A stretch of DNA of 61,623 nucleotides from a virus, in the IMG/VR virus record IMGVR_UViG_3300042731_006244, positions 1 through 61,623 of that record; one strand, 5' to 3'. A program made the translations under genes and the position numbers. Below, in pieces: positions 1 through 8,361 of the stretch (the first letter of the stretch is position 1; each line of letters opens with the position of its first letter). Below the pieces are notes generated by a model, which saw only the letters and a program-made list of their open reading frames with translations, did not search any database and was not told the DNA's origin.

Positions 1-69
1 TAATGTGGCAAGTATGATAACATTAAATGCAAATGGTTCTATAATATTTTATACTAAAACTTCTGGTAC
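1..69. repeat. Overlap of a circular map, left copy
   Basis: The first 69 bases are identical to the last 69 (61555-61623), and the tail-fibre reading frame passes through the join in phase. This marks closure of a circular or circularly permuted genome of about 61.55 kb. So short an overlap is more likely an assembly overlap than a packaged terminal repeat. Confidence 0.88.
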
Positions 70-835
70 CGCCGATGCAGTTTTAACATGGGATAGTAAA
101 TTTAAAATAGATAATGCAACTGATAGTATTGGAATAGGGGGCTATGCTGGAGGTAGTAATAGAGATGCTCGTTTTTATTTTGCAAGCGATGCATATTTTC
201 AATGGTTTGAGTCAACTAATGAATTATATTTTCTTAATTCAAAAATATTTGTTACTGACGATATATATACCGATAATCATTATCCAAATGGGCCAAATGC
301 ATATGAATCTGGCAATGCATCAAATTATTGGACAGAAGTTAATGCAAAAGATTTTACTGATCGGTCTGCAATTTGGATGGAAAATCCAGATCAAGCATAT
401 GAATTAATAAGAACTCTTAGAAATGAAGAAGAATTTGGATTTTGTGCTAACGTGGAGTCAAGGGGACAGCATAGGTCCAAATATAGTCATTTTCCTGATT
501 ATTGTTGGGATGATGCACTTGAAGAAATAAATGAAGATGTTAATTATGAAGATACAGATGAAATTGATGAGAAAGCTTTTGAATCTCAAAATAGACAAAT
601 ACCACAATATCAAAGAGGGGACAAAATAGTTGTAAAAGGAGAAAAGACAAGATTAAGAGTGAAAAAACAAGTAAGAAAAAATAAACAAACAGGAGAGCAA
701 GAAGAATACAGAAAAATAAGTATAGCAGCGGAAGGGTTTAAGTTAAGTGCTGGAATAAGTATATTGTTTGGAGCTGTTCAGAAGTGCATTCATGAAATAG
801 AAAATCTTAAAAGTAGCTCAATAAGAGGTGTATAA
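1..835 (+). CDS. Tail fibre-like protein, C-terminal part (joins 61154-61554)
   Basis: This is the 3' part of a gene split by linearisation. Joined through the 69-base overlap to 61154 it gives one 411-residue protein. The part here has glycine- and aromatic-rich beta-type sequence, then a charged segment with YEDTDEIDEK, a Lys/Arg-rich stretch and a C-terminal amphipathic helix. The C-terminal region may be a trimerisation or chaperone tail, but I see no clear peptidase S74 motif. It follows the tail-tip gene and a cupin gene, as receptor-binding proteins often do. It is coupled to the next gene by TAATG. Confidence 0.6.
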   Translation, partial: NVASMITLNANGSIIFYTKTSGTADAVLTWDSKFKIDNATDSIGIGGYAGGSNRDARFYFASDAYFQWFESTNELYFLNSKIFVTDDIYTDNHYPNGPNAYESGNASNYWTEVNAKDFTDRSAIWMENPDQAYELIRTLRNEEEFGFCANVESRGQHRSKYSHFPDYCWDDALEEINEDVNYEDTDEIDEKAFESQNRQIPQYQRGDKIVVKGEKTRLRVKKQVRKNKQTGEQEEYRKISIAAEGFKLSAGISILFGAVQKCIHEIENLKSSSIRGV

Positions 836-1086
836 TGTATGAGATAAGAATAAAAGAACTCGATAAAATCAAGAAAGAAAAAGCAGCTGAAATAGATAGG
901 CTTAATCGTAGAATTGAGGAAGTAAAGAGTTCTCTCCAAATCATGGAAAAACAGAAAGAAGTTGATTTCGCAAAACTTAATCAGCTTAACATGCAATTGA
1001 GAATTAAAATTGATGAACATAACCGGGCTGCTTGGATAATAGAAGAATATGAGAAGCTAAAAGAATCGGAGGTGCAGGATGAATAA
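835..1086 (+). CDS. Small coiled-coil protein
   Basis: 83 residues, almost wholly heptad-like (Leu/Ile spacing, many Lys/Glu), so a single long coiled coil. The start overlaps the stop of the fibre gene (TAATG), suggesting reinitiation. A protein of similar style lies at 51999, after the other fibre-like gene, so a fibre chaperone or accessory role is possible but unproven. Confidence 0.65.
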   Translation: MYEIRIKELDKIKKEKAAEIDRLNRRIEEVKSSLQIMEKQKEVDFAKLNQLNMQLRIKIDEHNRAAWIIEEYEKLKESEVQDE

Positions 1087-1621
1087 TCTTTATCTCTACT
1101 CCCCTATGTATGTCCAGGCAAATGATATATTGAGTGCATATATCCAGAATATTACTTACCAGGAATTAGCAAGAAATGAACGAACTGACAAGACACAACC
1201 TGAGCATTGCGTATCGGAACGATTTGATTTTTTAAAAGTGATAGAAATGGCTAATAGAAAACATGGTCAAATAGACAATCTGGTAATAGCTGCTGATATG
1301 TGGCCTTACGGAATCAATCTATGTTGGGGGGATCCAGAAGGCATTGTGCAAATAGATTCTTTTTACGAATATCCTCACAAATGGGATATTCAGGATATTA
1401 AATTGATAGGGCTTAATGCAGGAAGAAAATTAAAATCAGATCGGGAAACCTTTGTAGAATCTTTATTAAACGCAATTCATAGCAACGGAGAATATTTTAT
1501 AAAGGGGAAAATAATTTATTATGCTGAACCATTTTTCAGAATTTTATTTGAAAATGAGGATGCAAAATTAAAACGGATATTGGCAGGCAAATTTAGGACG
1601 ATTTATAGAGAAAAGCCTTGA
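1079..1621 (+). CDS. Hypothetical protein, 180 aa
   Basis: Starts after a good GGAGGTG site and overlaps the preceding gene by 8 bases. Soluble, mixed alpha/beta composition, no recognised motif. It is the last gene of the tail-fibre run. A structured non-coding segment follows. Confidence 0.6.
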   Translation: MNNLYLYSPMYVQANDILSAYIQNITYQELARNERTDKTQPEHCVSERFDFLKVIEMANRKHGQIDNLVIAADMWPYGINLCWGDPEGIVQIDSFYEYPHKWDIQDIKLIGLNAGRKLKSDRETFVESLLNAIHSNGEYFIKGKIIYYAEPFFRILFENEDAKLKRILAGKFRTIYREKP

Positions 1622-1646
1622 ATATGTTTGTAGGATATGATAAGCT
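1618..1646 (+). promoter_or_regulatory. Weak sigma70-like promoter candidate
   Basis: TTGAAT, 17-base spacer, TAAGCT. A long stem begins a few bases downstream, matching the promoter-then-structured-leader arrangement seen at 19130, 22992, 25329, 41748 and 43566. The hexamers are poor. Confidence 0.35.
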
Positions 1647-1649
1647 ATG

Positions 1650-1780
1650 TTTGTGAGTAAGAATATCTTAATAAAAAAGCATGACAAACCTTTTTTCAAT
1701 GTTTTGTTGTATTTCATAAAATCTTTTTTGCTTACTCACACAAAATCCGGGGTGCGACATAACGTCCATCCCGGTATTTT
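1650..1780 (+). ncRNA. Structured leader or small RNA candidate
   Basis: GTGAGTAAG (1653-1661) pairs perfectly with CTTACTCAC (1731-1739). An A-run/T-run pair lies inside. A second hairpin with CCGGG/CCCGG arms (1747-1751, 1770-1774) is followed by TATTTTAG. The 180-base gap 1622-1803 holds no gene. It resembles the other leaders but lacks their U-run and clear pseudoknot. Confidence 0.45.
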
Positions 1781-1803
1781 AGATGAAGGAAGTTTATTTT
1801 TAG

Positions 1804-2049
1804 ATGATTAAATATATCATAGATAAAAAAACAAAAATAGCTTGTACAAAGTGTGGCTATAAAAATGAGCCTTTTATTATCATAAAAAAGCAAACCATAA
1901 ATAATGAGCATATGCGAACTTGTAAAAAATGCGGTACCATGATTACCTATGATGTAAAGATACAATATGAACAGACGGAACCATTAAAGCTATTACAAGA
2001 AATTAGAAGTGAAGAGGATATTGTTAATGCAATATCAGAAGATATATGA
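1804..2049 (+). CDS. Zinc-ribbon protein
   Basis: 81 residues with two CxxC knuckles, CTKC near residue 14 and CKKC near residue 40, separated by a short beta-rich segment. This is a zinc-ribbon layout. The ribosome site is weak (GAAGGAAG, far upstream). First gene of the run that leads into the radical SAM module. Confidence 0.6.
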   Translation: MIKYIIDKKTKIACTKCGYKNEPFIIIKKQTINNEHMRTCKKCGTMITYDVKIQYEQTEPLKLLQEIRSEEDIVNAISEDI

Positions 2050-2245
2050 ATATAATACAGGAAAAGGATTGAATAGATTAGGAATCTTTCAAGGTGAATA
2101 TAATGAAAGTATAATTTTGCAAGATTTATGTATTTCTAGTCTTTATGTATTTTTACCTAAAATTCTAAGCGCCGGATCCACTGGATGGTATAAAGAATTA
2201 TCAGGACAAGAAAAAACAAAAATAATAAATAGGATGAAGAAATGA
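2027..2245 (+). CDS. Hypothetical protein, 72 aa
   Basis: ATG at 2027 chosen because GAAGAGG lies nine bases upstream; an in-frame GTG at 2009 is the alternative. Its stop overlaps the next start (ATGA), so it is coupled to the radical SAM gene. It overlaps the zinc-ribbon gene by 23 bases. No recognised domain. Confidence 0.5.
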   Translation: MQYQKIYEYNTGKGLNRLGIFQGEYNESIILQDLCISSLYVFLPKILSAGSTGWYKELSGQEKTKIINRMKK

Positions 2246-3207
2246 ACAAAATTATTCCGCGCCAAATCGCTATCGAAATAACAAACAGATGCAATCTTTT
2301 CTGCACTGACTGCATGCATACACTAGCCGGGAATCATAATCCTGTTGATATGAGCTTTGAGTATTTCAAATCAGTTGTGGATAGAAATACATTCGGGGCA
2401 ACCATTATGCCGTATATGAATAATGAACCACTTTTGCACCCGGATATAACCCGGATGATGGAATATGTAATAAGTAAAGGCCAGCGTTGTTATATCACGA
2501 CAAATGGTACCATATGGAATGAGGATTTATTCAAGCTGATTACAGAAAAAAATAGTTTTTATCAGATAATATTTTCATTAGATGGATTATGGAATAATAC
2601 AATAGAAAAATGTAGGCCAGGAAGTAATAAATATATACTTTTAAATTATATTGAACGATTTAAAAAATTGAAAGAAGAGAAAGGCAACAATTTAGATATG
2701 TGTCTTAAGATTTGTCGGCGAGGTCAGGATTGGGAAGAAATAGAAAATTTTATTTATTTTTGGCTTAAAGATGAAATTGATTATATTTGTATTGGCAATA
2801 TGCTTAACCAGGTAGGGATAGAAGTACGAAAATATCCCTGTCAATATTTTGATGATAAGTTTTTGCTGATCAAGGCAAATAAACATATAGTTCCTTGCAT
2901 GTATAATACAATTGTGTACTTTGTAAATTATTTTAATATAGGTAAACTTAATGAAACAGAAAACCTGATAGATGCTTATAACCGGCCTGTCTTGCAAAAA
3001 CTCCGGGAAGATCAGAATAATGGTATATTTCATGGCCCTTGCAAAAGCTGTAATAGTGCTTATACCGGACAGGGATTCAGGGCACAGTATGAGTTTAATG
3101 ACCCTGGTAAAAAAGAGATTGGCACACTATATGGATCATATGATTATTATAATATGACATTTTCCCTGAAAGATAAACCTATGGGAGTACAGTATGGAAA
3201 TATCTAA
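2242..3207 (+). CDS. Radical SAM protein with SPASM/twitch-like C-terminus (A)
   Basis: 321 residues. The CNLFCTDC motif (C17, C21, C24) is the CxxxCxxC that binds the SAM-cleaving 4Fe-4S cluster, followed by a partial TIM-barrel pattern (ITTNGT, FSLDGLW). The C-terminal third has spaced cysteines and ends in CKSCNSAYTGQGFR, suggesting an auxiliary Fe-S cluster. The gene at 3947 shares that ending. Such enzymes modify peptides, sugars or other small molecules; the substrate is unknown. It overlaps the following gene by 14 bases. Confidence 0.85.
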   Translation: MNKIIPRQIAIEITNRCNLFCTDCMHTLAGNHNPVDMSFEYFKSVVDRNTFGATIMPYMNNEPLLHPDITRMMEYVISKGQRCYITTNGTIWNEDLFKLITEKNSFYQIIFSLDGLWNNTIEKCRPGSNKYILLNYIERFKKLKEEKGNNLDMCLKICRRGQDWEEIENFIYFWLKDEIDYICIGNMLNQVGIEVRKYPCQYFDDKFLLIKANKHIVPCMYNTIVYFVNYFNIGKLNETENLIDAYNRPVLQKLREDQNNGIFHGPCKSCNSAYTGQGFRAQYEFNDPGKKEIGTLYGSYDYYNMTFSLKDKPMGVQYGNI

Positions 3208-3739
3208 AATAGCAATAGTTGGATGTCATGAAAGCGGATATAAGGCTCCATTTGTAAATAAGGATATTCAGATATGGACTATGAATTTTGGTATAGAAAA
3301 ATATGATAATATAGATATACTTTTTGATCTTCACAATTGGATAGGTGCTGCGTATATTGCTTCATACTATGAAAAAGTGAAAACAATTAATATTCCCGTA
3401 GTAAAATTAATACATGATCCGAACATTAAAAATGAAATTCTTTTAGATGAAACTGAAATATTTAAAATAATGAAATTCAAACCATGTACAACTATTTCTT
3501 ATATAATAGCCTATGCAATTATGCAAGGAATCAAGGAAATAGATTTCTACGGAATAACATCAGACTTTTATGAAATTCGACCACAACAGGGTTTTGCATT
3601 TGCACGAAGTATTGGGGTTGCTGAATCAATGGGTATTGTTTGCAATCTGAAAAATATATATTTAGGCGATGATGTATCATCAAAAAGAGAAATACATTGG
3701 TTTGGAATATATAGAAATAATAATTTGTTAATGGAATAA
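3194..3739 (+). CDS. Phage Rossmann-like nucleotide-binding protein
   Basis: 181 residues opening with IAIVGCHESGYKAPF, then IWTMNFG and LFDLHNW. This resembles a phage family whose N-terminus reads like a nucleotide-binding fold (IVGS/IVGC, then a statement of location and object). The protein at 53338 has a related opening. It sits between two radical SAM genes and is translationally coupled to the first. A role in handling a nucleotide-sugar or similar ligand is inference only. Confidence 0.5.
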   Translation: MEISKIAIVGCHESGYKAPFVNKDIQIWTMNFGIEKYDNIDILFDLHNWIGAAYIASYYEKVKTINIPVVKLIHDPNIKNEILLDETEIFKIMKFKPCTTISYIIAYAIMQGIKEIDFYGITSDFYEIRPQQGFAFARSIGVAESMGIVCNLKNIYLGDDVSSKREIHWFGIYRNNNLLME

Positions 3740-3743
3740 GAAT

Positions 3744-3938
3744 ATGGTAGCATTAAAAATAATATGTGCAATTATATTTGTATGGTATGAAGGTACTTGC
3801 ATTTGCGCCTTGAAAGGCAAAGATCCATTGGGAATATTTTTACCCAAGAATTGGGATAAAAAACGAATGCCAGTATCAGCTTTTATCTTGCTGCAAGGAT
3901 TATTATTGTTTTTTATAATAGTAATAATCTTTTTATAG
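3744..3938 (+). CDS. Small two-helix membrane protein
   Basis: 64 residues with a hydrophobic N-terminal segment and a strongly hydrophobic C-terminal segment (LLQGLLLFFIIVIIFL). Probably inserted in the inner membrane. Sits four bases after the preceding stop and before the second radical SAM gene. Confidence 0.5.
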   Translation: MVALKIICAIIFVWYEGTCICALKGKDPLGIFLPKNWDKKRMPVSAFILLQGLLLFFIIVIIFL

Positions 3939-3946
3939 GAGGTTCT

Positions 3947-5005
3947 ATGGCCCGGTATCCACGTCAAATTGTAATGGAGTTAAGTAGTGTATGTAATATG
4001 AAATGTACATTGTGTCCTGTTGTAGATGAGACGGCACAACAATACAAGCCTGGTTTTATGGATACTAAATTAGCAATATCTATTATCAACAGGATTAAAG
4101 AAGAGAAAATAAATTGCTCAATAACAAGCAATCTGCTTGGAGAATCTTTATTGCATCCAGATGCAGGGATTATATATAAGCACATGATAGATATGCAGAT
4201 TCCCTTTTCACTTACAACCAATGGAAACGTATGGAAACCTAAAATATTAGATAGGATATTAGATAAAGACAGCAGTTGTTATCTTCTTATTTTTTCTATA
4301 AATGGATTATATGATAACAAATCAAAAAGTCTTGAAAGGTGTATGACAGGATTTAACAAAGAAATGTCTAAAACGCTTATAAATCATGCAATCTCTTTAA
4401 AGTGGAAGAGAAAAATAAAAACTGAGATCGGCGTAAAGATAACACGACGTGGACAGGATTATGAAGAATTTGAGGAGTTAATAAATTACTGGCTAAATGA
4501 AAAGAAAGTAGATTTTGTCAGTATAGGTAAATCTCTTGTAAATAAAGCAGGCGGAATGAGAATATTTCCATGCCGATATCCTGATGATATGGCCCTTGAG
4601 ATAAGAAGTACAGGCGACACTATTGCGTGTGGTTGGCATCCAGAAGTTACAAACGAACTTAAGCTAACATTTGGACAGGTGCCTATAACCGGATCATTGA
4701 TTGATTTCTATAATAATGAAAAGTATAGAGAATTCAGAAAGCATAATTATACAGGTGACTTCCCGGATGTTTGCAAGCGATGTTCAATCGCTTATACTGG
4801 TGATGGATTCAGGGGAAGTGTTAGATTCAGGCATAGTAGATTCCCGAGACGTAAAATTTATTACCATGAAGATTATGCAAATATATTTTATAGCTACAAG
4901 AAGAAATATTCCAGGATTAGTTTTCTGCGTGAGTGGAAGCCGGATCCAGAAATAGTGAATGAAATAAAAAGAGAAGGCAAAAAATTATTTTGGATAAAGG
5001 AGTAA
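3947..5005 (+). CDS. Radical SAM protein with SPASM/twitch-like C-terminus (B)
   Basis: 352 residues, ATG after a strong AGGAGG. The CNMKCTLC motif (C16, C20, C23) carries the radical SAM cluster. SLTTNGNVW and FSINGLYD match paralogue A. The C-terminal cysteines end in CKRCSIAYTGDGFRG, the same signature as 2242. The two enzymes are diverged duplicates with probably related substrates. The extra roughly 50 residues at the end are basic. Confidence 0.85.
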   Translation: MARYPRQIVMELSSVCNMKCTLCPVVDETAQQYKPGFMDTKLAISIINRIKEEKINCSITSNLLGESLLHPDAGIIYKHMIDMQIPFSLTTNGNVWKPKILDRILDKDSSCYLLIFSINGLYDNKSKSLERCMTGFNKEMSKTLINHAISLKWKRKIKTEIGVKITRRGQDYEEFEELINYWLNEKKVDFVSIGKSLVNKAGGMRIFPCRYPDDMALEIRSTGDTIACGWHPEVTNELKLTFGQVPITGSLIDFYNNEKYREFRKHNYTGDFPDVCKRCSIAYTGDGFRGSVRFRHSRFPRRKIYYHEDYANIFYSYKKKYSRISFLREWKPDPEIVNEIKREGKKLFWIKE

Positions 5006-5012
5006 GAATAAA

Positions 5013-5363
5013 ATGAGAAAAGGGAAAAAATTCATGAGATGGATAATAGATAAAATAGGAAAATTATGTATTATAATTGCTTCTAAATGTATTTTTTATG
5101 AAAAAAAAATATATAAACAATACAAAAAATTTAAAGTTAATACAATAGAAAGGTTGGAAGATAAAAAAATACTTACAGCAGGATGCGGATCTGTATTTTT
5201 AAATAAAGAAGATCGTATTATTATATTATTGAATGGTATACATAATGTTATTTTTTGTAACTGGCATATAAAAGATGATAATATAAAAGAAAAAGCAATT
5301 GAAACTTTAAAAGATTATATAAACAAGCTGGAAAGCAATGAATATACTCCTGATCAATCTTAA
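5013..5363 (+). CDS. Hypothetical basic protein, 116 aa
   Basis: ATG eight bases after AAGGAG. Lys-rich, with a short hydrophobic stretch (LCIIIASKCIFY) near residue 20 that could associate with the membrane. Overlaps the start of the next radical SAM gene by 26 bases. No recognised domain. Confidence 0.5.
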   Translation: MRKGKKFMRWIIDKIGKLCIIIASKCIFYEKKIYKQYKKFKVNTIERLEDKKILTAGCGSVFLNKEDRIIILLNGIHNVIFCNWHIKDDNIKEKAIETLKDYINKLESNEYTPDQS

Positions 5364-6570
5364 ATCCCCCGTGTTAGCCGGGCAGAAAAAAACCTACATG
5401 CCACCTGTCCATTTATGGAAAATTCGATCAACTCTATATAGATTTGAACATATTGAAAATGTGCATATATGCGATGAACATATGGGAGAGGATTGTAAAG
5501 ATTTTTTTGCTTATGAAAAATATTATATTGCAGGAATTTCTTGTCGTTTTTCAATACAACATAATGAATATATTCAAGTTGCTAAAATTGCGAAAGAGAG
5601 TAAAACATATGTTGTATCAGGTGGGATACATGCAGCAGTAACAGAAAAACTCGATAATGTTGATATTGTTACGCAAATGAGAGGTGAAGAATTTTTTCAA
5701 AAGATATTGGGAGGCAATCTATCATTCAATATAAATGATTATCCATATCCAAAATTTTCAGAACAAGAAATAAGACAATATTGGGATAAGAATAGACCAC
5801 ATGATTTGCAGTCTAAAACAGACAAATGGATGAGTGTATTGACTTCTATAGGCTGTGATCGCAGATGTAATTTTTGTGGAATAAATAATTTTTCAGGGCA
5901 TTGGCAACCTTATTCCTTAACTTATATGGATAAATATTTTCAATATTTAGCAGAAAAAGGAATACAAGAATTATTTATAGAGGATGATAATTTTATTCTT
6001 GATAAGGATAGATTTATTAAACTTAGGAATTTAATTAAACGATTCAATTTTCATTGGTCCTGTCCTAATGGGATCTATGCCAGGAATCTGCTGGATGAAA
6101 AAGTATTGAAAGCATTTGCCGGTTCTGGGTGTTGGCGGGTATCACTTGCTTTTGAAACCGGATCTAAAAAATCGGCTAAATTAATGGGGCTTGGCAACAA
6201 ATGGATTAACTTCATCAGTGCTGAATATCTGGTTAATCGACTTAAGAAAATGGGTATTCTTACCTGTGGATTTTTTATTATAGGATATCCGGGAGAAACA
6301 GAAGAAGATATACGGAAAACTTTTGATTATGCAAATCGGCTTGATCTTGATCAACGGAATATTTACGTTGCTACACCATACCCTGGGACACAGCTTTACA
6401 AGGACTGTGTAGAAAATAATTATGTAAATGTGAGTGATGATTTTTATAGACAATTGTTATATAAAAATGCTATAATAAATACACCATGGTTATTAGCAGA
6501 GAGAGTCATGGAATTAAAGAAGGAAGATAGAGATAAGGCTTTAAAAAGGGGTAAATTATGTCAGGATTAA
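5338..6570 (+). CDS. B12-binding-like radical SAM enzyme
   Basis: 410 residues. The N-terminal 125 residues look like a Rossmann/cobalamin-binding-type domain (LLINLKSP, ISCRFSIQH, VVSGGIHA). The radical SAM motif is CDRRCNFC (C173, C177, C180), followed by FIEDDNF, SLAFETGS and FFIIGYPGET, typical of class B enzymes that include methyltransferases and methylthiotransferases. There is no visible TRAM domain. Substrate unknown. Third radical SAM gene in 4.4 kb. Confidence 0.85.
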   Translation: MNILLINLKSPVLAGQKKTYMPPVHLWKIRSTLYRFEHIENVHICDEHMGEDCKDFFAYEKYYIAGISCRFSIQHNEYIQVAKIAKESKTYVVSGGIHAAVTEKLDNVDIVTQMRGEEFFQKILGGNLSFNINDYPYPKFSEQEIRQYWDKNRPHDLQSKTDKWMSVLTSIGCDRRCNFCGINNFSGHWQPYSLTYMDKYFQYLAEKGIQELFIEDDNFILDKDRFIKLRNLIKRFNFHWSCPNGIYARNLLDEKVLKAFAGSGCWRVSLAFETGSKKSAKLMGLGNKWINFISAEYLVNRLKKMGILTCGFFIIGYPGETEEDIRKTFDYANRLDLDQRNIYVATPYPGTQLYKDCVENNYVNVSDDFYRQLLYKNAIINTPWLLAERVMELKKEDRDKALKRGKLCQD

Positions 6571-6857
6571 CAGAAGAGCAATGGGATGAAGTCAAGAAAC
6601 GGCTTGACAAAATAGATAAAATGCATGATAAATTATTGATACTTGAAACTAAACTAGGAATAAAAAATGGTAACGGATTGATTGGAAGAATCAAAAAGCT
6701 TGAAGAGAGACCGGGGAAGTATATGAAATGGATTCCTGTGGGTATATGCATAATAATGCTATTCGCTAACATTTATGGCTGGGTGGATTCATCAATCCGG
6801 CAAAACATACAAATACGACAAATGACAACATCCGTTTCTCCTGCTCCTACGCCTTGA
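6558..6857 (+). CDS. Coiled-coil plus transmembrane protein; holin-like candidate
   Basis: 99 residues: an N-terminal charged helix with heptads (residues 5-50), one transmembrane helix (WIPVGICIIMLFANIYGWV), then a short tail. This topology recalls XhlA-type lysis accessory proteins. Its position just before the lysis cassette fits, but holin activity is not shown. Confidence 0.5.
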   Translation: MSGLTEEQWDEVKKRLDKIDKMHDKLLILETKLGIKNGNGLIGRIKKLEERPGKYMKWIPVGICIIMLFANIYGWVDSSIRQNIQIRQMTTSVSPAPTP

Positions 6858-6882
6858 CTAATTCTATCTTTTTTGCTATCTT
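6854..6882 (+). promoter_or_regulatory. Sigma70-like promoter before the membrane/lysis cassette
   Basis: TTGACT, 17 bases, TATCTT. The -10 is part of a 12-base palindrome TATCTTAAGATA (6877-6888), which could be an operator. The gene at 6923 starts 40 bases downstream. Confidence 0.5.
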
Positions 6883-6922
6883 AAGATATGGTACGATACA
6901 ATAACGAAAACAGGAGGACTCT

Positions 6923-7258
6923 ATGAAAATTACAAAGGCCACAAAATGGGCTTTATGGGGGATAGGAATACTCATATTATTTGTTACAATAATGACTATT
7001 GTTTCTTTATCCCTGAAAGAAGAATTCGGCGTAAAGAATGCCGATATTGACCGGAAAATCTATGAACAGAGTAAATCTTATATTCATGGAAAATTACAGG
7101 ATCTTGCAAAATATTATGAAGAATACCAGAAAACTGATGCATCCGGGAAAGAAGTTATCAGGAATTTGATACAAATGAATTTTGCAAGTTTTGATTGCGC
7201 TAATATAGACAATCAAAAGCTTAAGATATTTTTAATAGAAATGAGAGGTTTTAAATGA
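6923..7258 (+). CDS. Membrane-anchored hypothetical protein
   Basis: 111 residues with an N-terminal transmembrane helix (IGILILFVTIMTIVSL) and a helical C-terminal domain. Strong AGGAGG site. Overlaps the next start by ATGA. Family unknown. Confidence 0.6.
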   Translation: MKITKATKWALWGIGILILFVTIMTIVSLSLKEEFGVKNADIDRKIYEQSKSYIHGKLQDLAKYYEEYQKTDASGKEVIRNLIQMNFASFDCANIDNQKLKIFLIEMRGFK

Positions 7259-7761
7259 GGAAAATTATTTTTATTCTAATATTTTTAATTATTGGGTATT
7301 TTGTATTTTCATCTGGAGAAATAGAGAATACAGCAGATGATGAACAAACTCAACAAACAGAAACTATGATGCTTGAAGCTCATCGGCAAACCGGAATGCC
7401 TGATATTATTAATTATCAACAAAAGAAACTTATGAAAATGATTTATGAGTTGTGTGACAAAGAAGATTTAATTTGTTATGCATATATGTTTTCAGATTAT
7501 CAAGGGAAACTTATTTATATCGGGAAATGCATAGGGTTCGGAATTCCATTTAGTGCACAATTTTCTAACCCAGAAAGAGAATTATATCCAGGTGGTTATA
7601 ATAGAGGATTTGGTGCTATCCCACAACCTGAACCAAATGGGTTATTTATGCCTACTTCCAGTAGTGCAACTTGGTTAATAATGATTGACCCGGAAACAAA
7701 GGAACCGAGACCGGTATATTTTGAGCCGACTATAGTTGTGTCACCATTTAAATTACAATAA
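7255..7761 (+). CDS. Secreted or membrane-anchored phage protein, 168 aa
   Basis: Starts with a hydrophobic signal/anchor (MRKIIFILIFLIIGYFVF), followed by a conserved-looking domain with CYAYMFSDYQGKLIYIGKCIGFGIPFS and a Tyr/Pro-rich end. The pattern recalls a phage protein family of unknown function. Likely periplasmic or membrane exposed. Followed by a clear terminator. Confidence 0.6.
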   Translation: MRKIIFILIFLIIGYFVFSSGEIENTADDEQTQQTETMMLEAHRQTGMPDIINYQQKKLMKMIYELCDKEDLICYAYMFSDYQGKLIYIGKCIGFGIPFSAQFSNPERELYPGGYNRGFGAIPQPEPNGLFMPTSSSATWLIMIDPETKEPRPVYFEPTIVVSPFKLQ

Positions 7762-7795
7762 CCCGCATTCTTAATCGTACCATAGTGGGTTTTAG

Positions 7796-7822
7796 GGTGG
7801 CCCTTCGGGGCTGCCTTTTTTT
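7796..7822 (+). terminator. Intrinsic terminator with UUCG tetraloop
   Basis: GGTGGCCC and GGGCTGCC arms close a TTCG loop, followed by seven T. Ends the transcript of the 6923-7761 genes. Confidence 0.85.
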
Positions 7823-7823
7823 C

Positions 7824-7852
7824 TTGACATTATCCTGGAAAGTATGTATAAT
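7824..7852 (+). promoter_or_regulatory. Strong sigma70 promoter
   Basis: TTGACA, 17-base spacer, TATAAT: a consensus promoter directly after the terminator. It must start transcription near 7859. Confidence 0.85.
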
Positions 7853-7858
7853 AATAGA

Positions 7859-7973
7859 TGTGCGTGATATTTTTTTTGTATTCATGAAAACCTCCTTGTA
7901 TATATGTTTTTTTGTTTGCCTTGACTGCACGCACAACCGGTAGCAGCACTCCCAGGCTGCTGCCGGATTTTTT
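7859..7973 (+). ncRNA. Small RNA of about 115 nt with exposed CCUCC
   Basis: From the predicted start, TGTGCGTG (7859-7866) pairs perfectly with CACGCACA (7928-7935). The 61-base loop is U-rich and contains CCTCC (7891-7895), the complement of a Shine-Dalgarno sequence. A GC-rich hairpin with CCGGTAGCAGC / GCTGCTGCCGG arms and six T ends the RNA at about 7973. It is a self-contained transcription unit; a trans-acting translational repressor is one possibility. Confidence 0.7.
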
Positions 7974-7988
7974 GAAGGGCGGTAAAGG

Positions 7989-8108
7989 ATGAAAATGATA
8001 TTAAGTATAGGTATTGCTATGATAATTTGCTTTTTTTCTGCTATAATTTGGGTGATATATTTTTTCAAGAATTTATTTGGGAGGAAATATGAAAACCGAT
8101 CTAATTAA
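7989..8108 (+). CDS. Very small membrane protein, 39 aa
   Basis: AAAGGATG start, one transmembrane helix (ILSIGIAMIICFFSAIIWVIYFF) and a short basic tail. Overlaps the next gene by 20 bases. Possibly a lysis or membrane accessory peptide. Confidence 0.5.
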   Translation: MKMILSIGIAMIICFFSAIIWVIYFFKNLFGRKYENRSN

Positions 8109-8361
8109 GGGTTCTATGATGCGATACCTAACCCTTTGGTCTTTCCGGGTAGGTGCTATCATAATTGGCTATGCAGTAGCTATGCTTACTTGGTCATTTT
8201 TGGTAAGTGCTACCGAATGGGCTGGAACATTTCTCGGGATATTCATGGCCGGAGTAGGGCTTATCGGGGGAGGGATTGCCGGAAAAGGTTTTCAGAAACG
8301 ATATGAAAACAATCATCAGGAAAGACAGGGGAAGGACAGGGAAAATGACAGAGGAATATAA
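8089..8361 (+). CDS. Two-helix membrane protein, 90 aa; holin-like candidate
   Basis: Start at 8089 chosen for its GGGAGGAAAT ribosome site. Two predicted transmembrane helices (residues about 18-40 and 44-66) with a glycine-rich second helix and a highly charged tail. Size and topology fit a class II holin, and it lies upstream of the spanin-like genes. Confidence 0.5.
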   Translation: MKTDLIKGSMMRYLTLWSFRVGAIIIGYAVAMLTWSFLVSATEWAGTFLGIFMAGVGLIGGGIAGKGFQKRYENNHQERQGKDRENDRGI

